From an uncultured Oribacterium sp. (GTDB lineage: Bacteria; Bacillota; Clostridia; Lachnospirales; Lachnospiraceae): a stretch of DNA of 31,401 nucleotides. Below are positions 23,164-31,401 of this stretch, piece by piece. The stretch's first letter is position 1. Each line of letters opens with the position of its first letter. The stretch spans positions 1 to 31,401 of the forward strand of contig CAAGKO010000074.1 of NCBI GenBank assembly GCA_900770445.1, written 5' to 3'. The translations under genes and the position numbers were made by a program. Below the pieces are notes generated by a model. That model was not told where the DNA came from and searched no databases. It saw nothing but the letters and a program-made list of their open reading frames with translations.

Positions 23164-24435
23164 TTAATCAAGTGCTTCGGCGGCGGACTTTCCGGCGAGG
23201 TGGCCGGTGGAGAAGGCCATCTGCATATTGAAGCCGCCGGTGTAGCCGTCGACGTCGATGACCTCGCCGGCGAAGTACAGTCCCTTCACCTTTTTCGCCT
23301 CCATCGTTTTCGGATTCAGTTCCTTCACAGAGACGCCGCCCTGGGTGACGATGGCCTCCTTGAAGCTGCCGGTGCCGCTGATCGTGAAGCTGAAGTCCCG
23401 GATGAGGGCCGCGATCTTCTTCCGCGTCTCGCGGTCGACCTCGGTGACCTTGCGGTTGATGTCGACGCCCTGCGCGGCGAGTCGTGCCGTAAAGACCGGA
23501 ATCAGCTGCGATGGGAGCAGATCGGAAAACGCATTCCGGAGCTCCTTATTCCGATAGGTATCGAAATCCCGGAGCAGTCGACGATCGAGCTCCGCGTCCT
23601 CCAGCGCCGGCTTCAGGTCGATATGCACGGTGAGGAGCTTCCACTTCTTATGGTCGGAAGCATTGACCAGCTTCGTGACGACGGCCGAGGCTGAAATGAT
23701 CACCGGACCACGCAGTCCGCTCTCCATGAACTCAAGCTCGCCGAAATCCTGATAGTAGCTCTTTCCGTCCTCGTCCCGGATATCGATTGCGATGTTCCGT
23801 AGACTCAACCCCTTGAGACGATAGGCATCCGGCTCATGCACCTCGAGGGCGACGAGGGACGGATAGGTTTCCGTCACCTGGAGACCTGCCTCCTCGGCGA
23901 AACGATAACCATCCCCGGTAGAGCCGGTCGACGGATAGCTGCGTCCACCGGTCGCGACGATCACCGCATCTGCCGGCTGGAAGCCACGATCCGTCACCAC
24001 ACCACGAACCTGTCCGTCCCGAAGCTCGATCTTCTTCACCTCGGTCTTATACCGGATTTCGACGCCGAGCTTCTTGATATAGTGCTTCAGCGCATCCGTG
24101 ATGCTGTAGGCATGATCCGATACCGGAAAGACGCGATCACCACGCTCGACTTTCGTCCGGCAGCCGTGGGCCTCGAGCAGATCGATGGTATCCTGATTCG
24201 TGAAGTCATAGAGCGCAGAATAGAGAAAACGCGGATTCGTCACATACTGCGGAAAGAAATCCTCGATGGCCGTCGCATTCGTCAGATTCCCGCGACCCTT
24301 TCCGGTGATGAAGATTTTCTTCCCGAGCTTATCATTCTTTTCTATCAAAATCACGTCGGCGTCAGCCGCCGTTTCCTTCGCTGCGATCGCCGCCATCAGT
24401 CCGGCAGCGCCACCGCCGATTACAAATATTCTCAT
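23164..24435 (-). CDS. HI0933-like FAD-dependent flavoprotein (YhiN family)
   Basis: A 423-residue NAD(P)/FAD-dependent oxidoreductase. Features are the dinucleotide-binding GGGAAG (7-12), GKGRGNLTNA (45-54), VVATGGRSYPSTGSTGDGY, and a C-terminal FAGEVIDVDGYTGGFN followed by QMAFSTG. These define the HI0933/YhiN family, whose substrate is unknown. It has an extended -10 promoter in front and no terminator before cmk, so it may be partly co-transcribed with cmk-ispH-rpsA. An AGGAT ribosome site is present. Confidence 0.93.
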   Translation of the reverse strand: MRIFVIGGGAAGLMAAIAAKETAADADVILIEKNDKLGKKIFITGKGRGNLTNATAIEDFFPQYVTNPRFLYSALYDFTNQDTIDLLEAHGCRTKVERGDRVFPVSDHAYSITDALKHYIKKLGVEIRYKTEVKKIELRDGQVRGVVTDRGFQPADAVIVATGGRSYPSTGSTGDGYRFAEEAGLQVTETYPSLVALEVHEPDAYRLKGLSLRNIAIDIRDEDGKSYYQDFGELEFMESGLRGPVIISASAVVTKLVNASDHKKWKLLTVHIDLKPALEDAELDRRLLRDFDTYRNKELRNAFSDLLPSQLIPVFTARLAAQGVDINRKVTEVDRETRKKIAALIRDFSFTISGTGSFKEAIVTQGGVSVKELNPKTMEAKKVKGLYFAGEVIDVDGYTGGFNMQMAFSTGHLAGKSAAEALD

Positions 24436-24456
24436 CGTTTTATCCTCGCTCCGCGC

Positions 24457-24465
24457 ATTATATCA
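24457..24465 (-). promoter_or_regulatory. Extended -10 promoter of the flavoprotein gene
   Basis: The minus strand reads TGATATAAT (-10 TATAAT at 24457-24462 with TGA upstream). The -35 region is poor. It lies between the lysC terminator and ATG 24435. Confidence 0.65.
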
Positions 24466-24481
24466 TATGTCCGGGTATGAT

Positions 24482-24516
24482 AAAAGTCCCGGAGGTCGCT
24501 GCCCTCCGGGACTTTT
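24482..24516 (-). terminator. Strong terminator of lysC (symmetrical)
   Basis: A perfect 14-bp stem (24482-24495 with 24503-24516, AAAAGTCCCGGAGG) has T-runs on both strands within its arms. It sits 15 bp after the aspartokinase stop; its symmetry could also block plus-strand transcription. Confidence 0.95.
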
Positions 24517-24530
24517 ATAAAACGTTCATA

Positions 24531-25850
24531 TCATTTAGCGCTCATGACGAACATCTTGTAGATGGCACGGATGGCCTTCTCGAAGTCCTCGTTCCGTACA
24601 CCGATGATGATGTTGTACTCGCTGGAGCCCTGGTCGATCATCTTGATGTTGATGTACTCATGGGCGAGTGCAGAAAATACGCGACCGGCCACACCACGGG
24701 ATGACTTCATACCACGTCCGACGACCGCGATCAGCGCGATGTCCGACTCGAGCTCGATGAGGTCTGGATTCACGGCACGCTGGATGCCGTTCAGGATCTT
24801 CTGCTCGCAGTGCTCGAGCTCCTCCTGATGGATGACGAGGGTCATCGTATCGATACCGGACGGGATGTGCTCGAAGGAAATATTGTTATCCTCGAGGACG
24901 GAAAGCAGCTTCCGGGCGAAGCCGATCTCCGAGTTCATCATCGCCTTTTCGATGTTGATCGCACAGAAGTCCTTCTTACCGCTGACACCGGTGATGATGA
25001 AGCGCGGCTTTTTCAGCGTATTCTGTACGATGAGGGTACCATGGTCCTCCGGACGGTTCGTGTTCTTGATCTGGATCGGGATGCCCTCACGACGTACCGG
25101 GAAGATCGCATCCTCATGAAGTACACCGGCACCCATGTAGCTCAGCTCACGAAGCTCACGGTAGGTGATGTAATCGATGACCTCCGGATTCGGCACGATG
25201 CGCGGATCTGCGACGAGAAAGCCGGATACATCGGTCCAGTTTTCATAAAGATCGACATGCTCCGCCGCTGCGATCAGGGAGCCGGTCACATCTGAGCCGC
25301 CACGGCTGAAGGTAACGACCTCACCCTTCTCGTTCGCACCATAGAAGCCCGGAAATACCGCATAATCGATGTCCTTCAGTGCGGCGCGGATGCCCTCTTC
25401 CGTCTTCTGATAGTCACAGCTCCGGTCCTCCTTGAAGACGAAGCAGCTTGCAGAATCGATGAAGCTGAAGCCGAGGTAGGCTGCCATCAGCTTCGCATTT
25501 AGGAACTCACCACGGGAAGCCGCATAATCACGGTCTGCACCCGCCTTGAGATCCTGCTCGATCCGGTCGAAGTCCGCTGCCAGACTGAACTGGAGCCCGA
25601 GGCCATCGATGATCTCCTGATAACGATCCTTGATCGTCTGGAGTGTCTCCTGGAACTTCTGCTCATCTGCAACCGCATCCTGGAGACGATAGAGAAGATC
25701 GGTTACCTTCGTATCGCCGGAAGCCCGCTTACCTGGCGCCGAAACCACGATATAGTGTCTCGACTTATCAGAAAGAACGATATCCTTTACTTTTCTGAAC
25801 TGTTCCGCGGAGGCGCAGGAGCTTCCGCCAAATTTTGCAACCTTGATCAT
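24531..25850 (-). CDS. lysC: Aspartate kinase
   Basis: A 439-residue aspartokinase, first step to lysine, threonine and methionine. N-terminal KFGGSS (6-11), FSRGGSDVTGS (ATP/aspartate site) and two C-terminal ACT domains (from about 300: FCAINIEKAMMNSEIGFARK, then LIAVVGRGMKSSRGVAG) are clear. ACT domains usually confer amino-acid feedback control. It is monocistronic, with its own extended -10 promoter and strong terminator. The leader is only about 30 nt, too short for a lysine riboswitch, so I call none. The symbol is by family. Confidence 0.94.
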   Translation of the reverse strand: MIKVAKFGGSSCASAEQFRKVKDIVLSDKSRHYIVVSAPGKRASGDTKVTDLLYRLQDAVADEQKFQETLQTIKDRYQEIIDGLGLQFSLAADFDRIEQDLKAGADRDYAASRGEFLNAKLMAAYLGFSFIDSASCFVFKEDRSCDYQKTEEGIRAALKDIDYAVFPGFYGANEKGEVVTFSRGGSDVTGSLIAAAEHVDLYENWTDVSGFLVADPRIVPNPEVIDYITYRELRELSYMGAGVLHEDAIFPVRREGIPIQIKNTNRPEDHGTLIVQNTLKKPRFIITGVSGKKDFCAINIEKAMMNSEIGFARKLLSVLEDNNISFEHIPSGIDTMTLVIHQEELEHCEQKILNGIQRAVNPDLIELESDIALIAVVGRGMKSSRGVAGRVFSALAHEYINIKMIDQGSSEYNIIIGVRNEDFEKAIRAIYKMFVMSAK

Positions 25851-25882
25851 TTCGTACTCCCTTCAAATCTAGCATTTGCCGC

Positions 25883-25911
25883 ATTATATCATCGCAATTC
25901 GAAATGCACAA
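25883..25911 (-). promoter_or_regulatory. Promoter of lysC
   Basis: TTGTGC (25906-25911), a 17-bp spacer ending TGA, then TATAAT (25883-25888) on the minus strand. It is a perfect -10 with the TGn extension. Confidence 0.82.
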
Positions 25912-25933
25912 TATAATTAATACTCATAAGAAC

Positions 25934-25961
25934 TATAGCAGGGCCTGGAAGCCCTGCTATA
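25934..25961 (-). terminator. Terminator of the ABC export operon
   Basis: A perfect 11-bp stem (25934-25944 with 25951-25961, TATAGCAGGGC) with a 6-nt loop lies 4 bp after the permease stop. The T-tract on the minus strand is modest (GTTCTTAT). Confidence 0.75.
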
Positions 25962-25964
25962 AAA

Positions 25965-27308
25965 TCATTCATTTCGGATCGCTGCCAGCGGACTCAGCTT
26001 CATCGCACGCGCCGCCGGAACATAGCCCGCGATCGTGCCGACCGCGATGGCGAAGCCGATCGCGAAGGCCGCAAGCCAGAGCGGAATGCTGGACAGTCCG
26101 CCCATCGAGCCGGAGCCGAACATCATGGAACCGGCATTTTTCGTAAAGAAATTGATGATATAGGAAATCAGATAGCTGACACTGAGTCCCGCGATCCCAC
26201 CCATGAGTCCGATCATACCGGACTCACAGAGGAACATGTTTCGGATATCCGGCATCGCGCATCCCAGCACCTTCATAACACCGATTTCCTTCGTCCGCTC
26301 ATAGATCGACATCATCATGGTATTCATGATACCGATCGCCGCGACGAGAAGCGATACGCCGCCGATACCGCCGAGCACGAGCTGTACCATATTGAGCTGC
26401 TGCTGCGCCTGCTTCAGCCACTCCATACTGGAGCTCACACTGAAGCCCATGTCCGAAATCTGCTTCTGCACGGCACTGACGTTATCCATATCATCGACGA
26501 ACACATAGACATTGTTGTATACATAGTACGGATACGGCTTCCCGTTTTTATTCGTCCTCGGATTCGGCACCAGCGCCTTCTTATAGATTTTCTTCAGAAA
26601 ACGCTTCAGACTGTCGATGTCCGTGTAGACATTATACGAGCCATCCGACCAGTCCTCGGCACCGCCCTTCATGATTCCGGCCACCGGGAAGATGTACTTC
26701 TTCTGCTTCGGTGCCTGCGTACTACCCTCACTGTCTGGCTTTCCCTGCGAAACACTCGACTGCGGGAAGGTGATGAATACCGTATCCTTCTCCGGGTCGA
26801 TCTCGACATTCTCCCAGGTTTTCTCCTTATAGAAGCTGCTGTACAGAATCTGATTACCATACAGGAGCTCCAGCGTATCCGATTTCGCCGCCGGCAGATG
26901 TCCGCCATCCCGGAGCTCGAGCTGCCGGAGATAATCCTGCGTGACGCCCACGATGCTGAAGGATCCGCTGACGCCCTTGCACTTCGCCTCGATATTCACC
27001 TCGATGGACGGACTCACGCCGGTCACATGGGGGATATGCTTAAAGCTCTCCACGGTCTCGTCGGTCAGCATCATAGACTGATCGCCATTCGTACCGCCGC
27101 CATAACCACCCTCGTATACGTCGATCCGGGTCAGCGAGCCCATGCTCTGATAGGACTTCAGCATCATCGCACTCATCCCGATGCCGAGGCTCACCATGAC
27201 CACGATGGACGCCGTACCGATGGCGACGCCGAGGACCGTGAGTACGGTCCGCATCTTCCGTCGCTTCAGGTTACTCGTTGCGAGCTTGATAAGATCAAAT
27301 AGTCTCAT
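25965..27308 (-). CDS. MacB/FtsX-type ABC transporter permease
   Basis: A 447-residue permease. The first membrane helix (about 22-47) follows the basic N-terminus RRKMRTVLTVLGVAIG, typical of MacB-like permeases. A large extracellular domain spans about 50-305, then three helices at the C-terminus (LGGIGGVSLLVAAIGIMNTM, LMGGIAGLSVSYLISYIINF, IGFAIAVGTIAGYVPA). SIYERTKEIGVMKVLG and SPLAAIRNE are family hallmarks. MacB-type transporters do not move substrate through the membrane channel-like; they couple ATP hydrolysis to extracytoplasmic movement. The ATG lies 14 bp inside the upstream surface-protein gene, so the two are coupled. Confidence 0.93.
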   Translation of the reverse strand: MRLFDLIKLATSNLKRRKMRTVLTVLGVAIGTASIVVMVSLGIGMSAMMLKSYQSMGSLTRIDVYEGGYGGGTNGDQSMMLTDETVESFKHIPHVTGVSPSIEVNIEAKCKGVSGSFSIVGVTQDYLRQLELRDGGHLPAAKSDTLELLYGNQILYSSFYKEKTWENVEIDPEKDTVFITFPQSSVSQGKPDSEGSTQAPKQKKYIFPVAGIMKGGAEDWSDGSYNVYTDIDSLKRFLKKIYKKALVPNPRTNKNGKPYPYYVYNNVYVFVDDMDNVSAVQKQISDMGFSVSSSMEWLKQAQQQLNMVQLVLGGIGGVSLLVAAIGIMNTMMMSIYERTKEIGVMKVLGCAMPDIRNMFLCESGMIGLMGGIAGLSVSYLISYIINFFTKNAGSMMFGSGSMGGLSSIPLWLAAFAIGFAIAVGTIAGYVPAARAMKLSPLAAIRNE

Positions 27309-29364
27309 CGTTTTCCTTTTCCTGCTTCTTCTTATCCTTATGCTTCTTCACGAATACCGCAGCAGCCGCCAGCAGTAAGACGGCACCGCCGATGATCGGA
27401 AGTCGGAAGCGCTGGAAAAATCCAGGCGTTTCTTCCGGCATCGTATCCATGCCGCTCATGTCATCCGTGCTCTCCATCGGCTCATTCACCATGAGGTTCA
27501 CCGTCTGTTCGGAGGTGTGCACCTCTCCGTTCACATCCTCGTAGCTGATGATGATCTGAATCGTGCCGTCATCCATGGTCGGGGCCGCACCGGTGATCAT
27601 CGCGTCCACGGAGCCGGACTCTCCCGGCTTGATGTTGCCGACGTAACTGCTGGTATCATTGATGGAATCCGCCTTAAATTCCGCTGTGACATTATAGAGA
27701 ATCACCTTGCCGGTGTTGTTGATATTGAACATCACGTTGGATTCACTGCCGACGTCAATGCTTTCGGGCATCACATCGTAGTTGGAAACCGAGAGTCGTG
27801 CCTCCTGATTGACGTTGATGTTCAGTGTCACCTTCTCCTCGGCATTCTTAAAATCCGGGGAGTCATACTTCTCATTGATAGTGAGCGCATAGGAACGCGG
27901 GTCGACGCCCGGCTCTGCCACCATATTCCATGCGATCTCCTTCGTCTCACCGGCCGCGAGGCTGTTGATGACATAGGAGTTTGCGCCGTTTTCCGTCGAC
28001 AGTGCCGAGGACTCATTCACCTTTTCCGACTCGAGGGACAGCAGGATGTTGCTGGCACTGATGCCGGTACTTGCGTTCTGCATCTGCACCACCAGCTTAA
28101 ACGGCTGACCGGCATACACCTTCTCCGGTTCGGTATGATAGCCCGCCACGACGAGTCGTGCCTTCGAACGGTCGTTGGCATTGAAATCACGCTGACTGTC
28201 GGTCTCATCCGTGGTCGGGTTGCTGATATGTACGTAGTAGGTATACTGCTCCGTCTTCGTGATGGTCGCGTTCGGCGTCTCCTTATAGCTGACCGTGAAG
28301 CCGATGGCATGATCACCGCTCTTCGAATCCTTCGCGATGGCCATCGAGTACGGTGCCGAGATCGTCTGATCCGCCTCCACACTGGCGAAGCTACGGTCAT
28401 AGTTTTCCTCCGTCACACGGAACGGGAAGCTGCTGTAGTCGACCTTTCCGGCGGACGCCGTCGAAGACGCATCACCCGAGGCTGTACCACCGTTTCCCTT
28501 ATTCATCTTCACGACGACATCATAGAGCGCCCGTCCCTTCTTATTCCGAAGGTTCACGGCGAACTGTACGGTGCCCGGATAGGTACCGCTCGGGGTCGAC
28601 TGTCCCTCGCCGAGCACGAAGGCCTGATCCTTCGTCACGCTGGTTGGATTCGAGATCGTACCGAGGTCCTGTACATAGATATTGATGAACTCGGCACGAC
28701 TGAGACTGCCGTACTGTCCCGTTGAGTTGTACGGCACATCATAGTTCATCGAGATCGGGATCGCATAGTAGCCTTCCTTGATGTCGTTCCGGATCTTGAC
28801 GTTAAAGGTTACCTCCTTATACTCACCCTTCTGCAGCGAGCCGAGATTCTTCTCCTGGTTCATCGTCGAGGTGCCGATCTCGAGTGGATAGGTACCGCCG
28901 TCCACCGGATAGGTGAGTCCGAGCGAGGCATTATAGGCACGCTGCGCACCTGCCTGGTAGCCTTCGTTATACGCATCATGCTGCAGGGACTCCTGCTCGT
29001 TGTCCGAGTCTCCGTCATACGGATTCGACTTTTTCGAATTCGGCACGATGCCCTTCGTATTCAGCAGATTCTGGTCCTGACTCAGGCGCACGCGCACGTT
29101 GTTGATGACGTCGCCCGTCGGATTATAGAGTCCGTTCACGCCGTTGAAGCCCACCTTTACGGTCAGCTGAAAATCCTGTCCGATGCCGGCGACCGGTGTG
29201 TCTGCCGCGTCATGGATGAAGGTGTTCATATTTGTATCGACGTAGGACGCCTGTGCCTCCATTGGCTGTACGAAGGTCAATGCAGGCGACAGGAGCGCCA
29301 GCACCATCGCGCCGCACAGAAAACGCCGCAGGATCGTATGCTTCTTTATCTCAAAATGCTTCAT
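27295..29364 (-). CDS. Secreted, membrane-anchored CARDB/COG1361-like protein
   Basis: A 689-residue protein starting MKHFEIKKHTILRRFLCGAM, with a Sec signal peptide ending near AQA-S (about 38-41). The body has several beta-sandwich repeats resembling CARDB/NEW3 domains (ARLVVAGYHTEPEKVYAGQP, then a second such start ARLSVSNYDVMPESIDVGSE). One membrane helix is near the C-terminus (LPIIGGAVLLLAAAAVFV), followed by a basic tail (KKHKDKKKQ). It is therefore anchored with its bulk outside. It lies between an ATPase and a permease, in the place where MacA-like or adapter proteins occur. No MacA motif is present. I start at ATG 29364, with GAGGGG about 9 nt upstream. Confidence 0.88.
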   Translation of the reverse strand: MKHFEIKKHTILRRFLCGAMVLALLSPALTFVQPMEAQASYVDTNMNTFIHDAADTPVAGIGQDFQLTVKVGFNGVNGLYNPTGDVINNVRVRLSQDQNLLNTKGIVPNSKKSNPYDGDSDNEQESLQHDAYNEGYQAGAQRAYNASLGLTYPVDGGTYPLEIGTSTMNQEKNLGSLQKGEYKEVTFNVKIRNDIKEGYYAIPISMNYDVPYNSTGQYGSLSRAEFINIYVQDLGTISNPTSVTKDQAFVLGEGQSTPSGTYPGTVQFAVNLRNKKGRALYDVVVKMNKGNGGTASGDASSTASAGKVDYSSFPFRVTEENYDRSFASVEADQTISAPYSMAIAKDSKSGDHAIGFTVSYKETPNATITKTEQYTYYVHISNPTTDETDSQRDFNANDRSKARLVVAGYHTEPEKVYAGQPFKLVVQMQNASTGISASNILLSLESEKVNESSALSTENGANSYVINSLAAGETKEIAWNMVAEPGVDPRSYALTINEKYDSPDFKNAEEKVTLNINVNQEARLSVSNYDVMPESIDVGSESNVMFNINNTGKVILYNVTAEFKADSINDTSSYVGNIKPGESGSVDAMITGAAPTMDDGTIQIIISYEDVNGEVHTSEQTVNLMVNEPMESTDDMSGMDTMPEETPGFFQRFRLPIIGGAVLLLAAAAVFVKKHKDKKKQEKENDETI

Positions 29365-29393
29365 GATTTTATACCCCTCTATATACACCGTAC

Positions 29394-30155
29394 TTAGCCG
29401 AGTGGCGTCACCTGCGCGAAAGGCGGATTTCCGGTTTCTGTTTCTATTTTCTGTTCGATAGGACTCTCCGGATTGATCACCGTCTCGACGATCTTTCCAT
29501 CGACGACACGAAGCTGCCGATCTGCCCAGGAGGCGATATGCGGATCATGGGTGACCATGATCAGTGTCCGGTCCTCCTCGCGTACGATTTTCCGGAGAAG
29601 GCTCAGCACATCCTCCGTCGTATGTGAATCAAGATTACCCGTCGGCTCATCGGCGAAGATGATCTTCGGATCGATGACGAGCGCCCGGGCGATCCCGACA
29701 CGCTGCTGCTGTCCGCCGGACATCTGGTTCGGCATATGCTCCCCCTGATCCCCGATCCCGATCAGCTGCATGTACTTCTCCGCTTCCCGGATACGCTTCT
29801 CATAGGGTACCCCGCGGAACATCAGCGGCATCGCGACATTCTCGACCGCATTCATCGAGCCGATCAGATTATAGCTCTGGAAGATGAAGCCGACATTCTG
29901 ACGCCGGAAACTGACGAGCTCTGCCTCGCTCATCTTATCGATACGCTTCCCCGCGATCTGAATCGCACCGCGACTCGGCGCTTCCAGACCCGCCAGCATA
30001 TTGAGACAGGTCGATTTACCGGAGCCGGAGGTGCCGACGATCGCGACGAACTCCCCCCGGTAGACATCGAAGGACACACCATTCAGTGCGTAGACCTTAT
30101 TGTCTCCGATTTTAAAAATCTTATATAAATCCCGCACCTTGATGATCGGTTCCAC
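29394..30155 (-). CDS. ABC transporter ATP-binding protein (MacB/LolD-like)
   Basis: A 253-residue ATPase when started at GTG 30155. Motifs (numbered from that start): Walker A GTSGSGKS (41-48), Q-loop FIFQSYNL, signature MSGGQQQR (145-152), Walker B IIFADEP (165-171) and H-loop MVTHD (His203). It belongs to the MacB/LolD group. Start choice: the frame extends to 30233, with ATGs at 30206 and 30197 lacking a clear ribosome site. GGGAGAG sits 5 nt before GTG 30155, and the protein then begins VEPIIKVRDLYKIF as relatives do. So 30155 is preferred but not certain. It is the first gene of the three-gene operon and ends 30 bp before the surface protein. Confidence 0.9.
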   Translation of the reverse strand: MEPIIKVRDLYKIFKIGDNKVYALNGVSFDVYRGEFVAIVGTSGSGKSTCLNMLAGLEAPSRGAIQIAGKRIDKMSEAELVSFRRQNVGFIFQSYNLIGSMNAVENVAMPLMFRGVPYEKRIREAEKYMQLIGIGDQGEHMPNQMSGGQQQRVGIARALVIDPKIIFADEPTGNLDSHTTEDVLSLLRKIVREEDRTLIMVTHDPHIASWADRQLRVVDGKIVETVINPESPIEQKIETETGNPPFAQVTPLG

Positions 30156-30278
30156 CACATCTCTCCCACAACTTGTCAAATCATAAACTGGCTTCATGGC
30201 TTTCATTATATGATAGGACCCACGTATAAACAACGAACGAATTTATGAACACGGTCGTCAGTAATATTAAGATTTACA

Positions 30279-30386
30279 GCTTAGGCAGTGGCCGCGGAGG
30301 GGTGGCAATGGAGGCCATACAGAGAGGCCGTGTGAAATCAAGCCGGGTCCCCTAAGCGGCATCGGAGTACTGTGCTTCGGTTGCCG
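30279..30386 (+). promoter_or_regulatory. Structured leader region upstream of deoC
   Basis: The gap 30207-30440 separates the ABC operon from divergent deoC. It can fold: GCTTAGG (30279-30285) pairs with CCTAAGC (30351-30357), and a second hairpin pairs CGGCA..CGGAG (30357-30367) with CTTCGG..TGCCG (30375-30386). I see no known riboswitch consensus and no strong promoter (a weak TAATAT near 30262). Function unknown. Confidence 0.4.
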
Positions 30387-30440
30387 GCCCTCCGAGTCCC
30401 CTGGTGGAACTTTAACGAATGAAAAGAAAGGTAAAACGTA

Positions 30441-31109
30441 ATGAACACCACGGATGTATTAAAGATTGTAGATCACACCCTGCTCACCCAGACTGCGACC
30501 TGGGCAGACATAAAGGCCATCCTCGATGATGGCATCAAGTACCACTGCGCGTCAGCATGTATCCCGGCAGCCTACGTGAAGCAGGCCGCAGCCTATGTCG
30601 ACGGAAAGCTCCCGATCTGCACCGTCATCGGCTTCCCGAACGGCTACAGCACGACCGCGACGAAGGTCTTCGAGGCAAAGGACGCCATCGCGAACGGGGC
30701 GGCGGAGGTCGACATGGTCATCAACATTGGCTTCCTGAAAGATGGACGCTACGACGAAGTAGAGGATGAGATCCGCCAGATCCACGAGGCCTGCGATGGG
30801 CATATCCTGAAGGTCATCATCGAGACCTGCCTCCTCACAGAGGAAGAGAAGATAAAGATGTGCGAGATCGTAACGAAGGCGGGCGCAGAGTTCATCAAGA
30901 CCTCCACCGGCTTCTCCACGGCGGGCGCAACCTTCGACGACGTGAAGCTCATGCATGAGCATGTCGGCCCGGGCGTGAAGGTAAAGGCCGCCGGCGGTAT
31001 CAGCTCCTTCGACGATGCCGAGAAGTTCATGAGCCTCGGTGCGGACCGCCTCGGCACCAGCCGCCTCGTGAAGATCATGAAGAACACCGACAACGGCGCC
31101 GGCTACTGA
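30441..31109 (+). CDS. deoC: Deoxyribose-phosphate aldolase
   Basis: A 222-residue class I aldolase that splits 2-deoxyribose-5-phosphate into glyceraldehyde-3-phosphate and acetaldehyde, in deoxynucleoside catabolism. Active-site residues are visible: Asp91 (EVDMVIN), Schiff-base Lys153 (FIKTSTGF) and Lys182 (VKAAGGIS). DHTLL at 11-15 is the usual N-terminal signature. Length is normal. No other deo gene lies next to it in the window. GAAAGG lies 9 nt before the ATG, and a terminator with a T-run follows. Confidence 0.97.
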   Translation: MNTTDVLKIVDHTLLTQTATWADIKAILDDGIKYHCASACIPAAYVKQAAAYVDGKLPICTVIGFPNGYSTTATKVFEAKDAIANGAAEVDMVINIGFLKDGRYDEVEDEIRQIHEACDGHILKVIIETCLLTEEEKIKMCEIVTKAGAEFIKTSTGFSTAGATFDDVKLMHEHVGPGVKVKAAGGISSFDDAEKFMSLGADRLGTSRLVKIMKNTDNGAGY

Positions 31110-31193
31110 AAATTTCATCTATGATGGCCATAGCCCGCACCATACTGGGGCGGGGCTCTACACCAGAGCGGGGCCTCATAAACGCACGCACTC

Positions 31194-31224
31194 GCGGCAC
31201 CTCCTTCGGAGGCGCCGCTTTTTT
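31194..31224 (+). terminator. Terminator of deoC
   Basis: GCGGC-A-CCTCC (31194-31204) pairs with GGAGG-C-GCCGC (31208-31218), one mismatch, 3-nt loop, followed by six T residues (31219-31224), 85 bp past the stop. Confidence 0.88.
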
Positions 31225-31241
31225 CTTAAGAATTTCGTAAA

Positions 31242-31323
31242 GGGGTCTGACCCCATTAAATTTTTTGACCCCATTAAATTTTTCTAAACAGAATCTAAAC
31301 AGAAGTTTATGGGGTCAGACCCC
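31242..31323. repeat. GGGGTC(T/A)GACCCC palindrome pair with internal tandem repeats
   Basis: Two 13-bp palindromic cores, GGGGTCTGACCCC (31242-31254) and GGGGTCAGACCCC (31311-31323), flank two tandem repeats. One is an 18-bp unit (TGACCCCATTAAATTTTT, 31248-31265 and 31266-31283); the other an 11-bp unit (TCTAAACAGAA, 31283-31293 and 31294-31304). The core resembles REP-like sequences that I recall near IS200-like (RAYT) transposases. No transposase is seen before the window ends at 31401. Confidence 0.75.
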
Positions 31324-31401
31324 AATGTCGTCAACCCAACGTCAACTTAAGATTGGTTGCTAGAAGGATGATATCACAAAGGCGACGGAAAATTTGAATA
31401 C

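Noticed and set aside
25851..25964. Lysine riboswitch ahead of aspartokinase
   Set aside because: The leader is only about 30 nt after a well-placed promoter; there is no room for an aptamer.
27517..28725. A 402-residue plus-strand frame opposite the surface protein
   Set aside because: Antisense shadow in a GC-biased coding region; composition (His/Arg/Asp-rich) is typical of a shadow frame.

Overview
The window looks like a chromosomal segment from a clostridial Firmicute, most likely a Lachnospiraceae member with moderate to slightly high GC content. I base this on gene content: a Na+-pump decarboxylase with an OadG subunit, a DUF6465-type lysine/alanine-rich protein, a four-domain S1 protein overlapping ispH, the infC-rpmI-rplT and tig-clpP-clpX-engB orders, and an ABC exporter paired with a CARDB-like surface protein. 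No genus can be assigned from sequence alone. Nearly all genes are on the minus strand. The exceptions are a PF06695 exporter (13167-13667) and deoC (30441-31109).

Region by region. 1-2454: a biotin-dependent decarboxylase operon, carboxyltransferase first, then an OadG subunit fused in frame to a biotinyl domain that runs off the left edge. 2802-4780: an RsmF-type rRNA methyltransferase and a DUF6465 protein with a consensus promoter. 4962-12815: one long tightly packed operon of eight genes. It reads a 53-residue protein, a membrane TPR protein, two membrane proteins of unknown function, CdaA (c-di-AMP synthase), CdaR, a polysaccharide-polymerase-like membrane protein and an AI-2E-family transporter. 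Most junctions overlap by 4 bp. 12816-13166: a gene-free spacer with two promoters that fire through each other. 13668-14576: a spacer holding tRNA-Leu(CAG) flanked by two long imperfect palindromes of 218 and 231 bp.

14577-15861: infC-rpmI-rplT with its attenuator leader. 16002-20230: engB, clpX, clpP and tig (protein folding and quality control; lon is not between clpX and engB). 20408-24435: an HI0933-like flavoprotein, cmk, ispH and the S1 protein. 24531-25850: aspartokinase. 25965-30155: an ABC export system of ATPase, large secreted/anchored protein and MacB/FtsX-like permease. 30441-31109: deoC behind a structured leader. The right edge carries a GGGGTC(A/T)GACCCC palindromic repeat cluster.

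Most of the window is core metabolism and housekeeping. The parts that are least explained are the cdaA-linked operon of conserved membrane/TPR proteins, the OadG-biotin carrier fusion, the two giant palindromes around the tRNA, and the surface protein embedded in the ABC operon. All calls rest on reading translations and motifs by eye; no database search was run.
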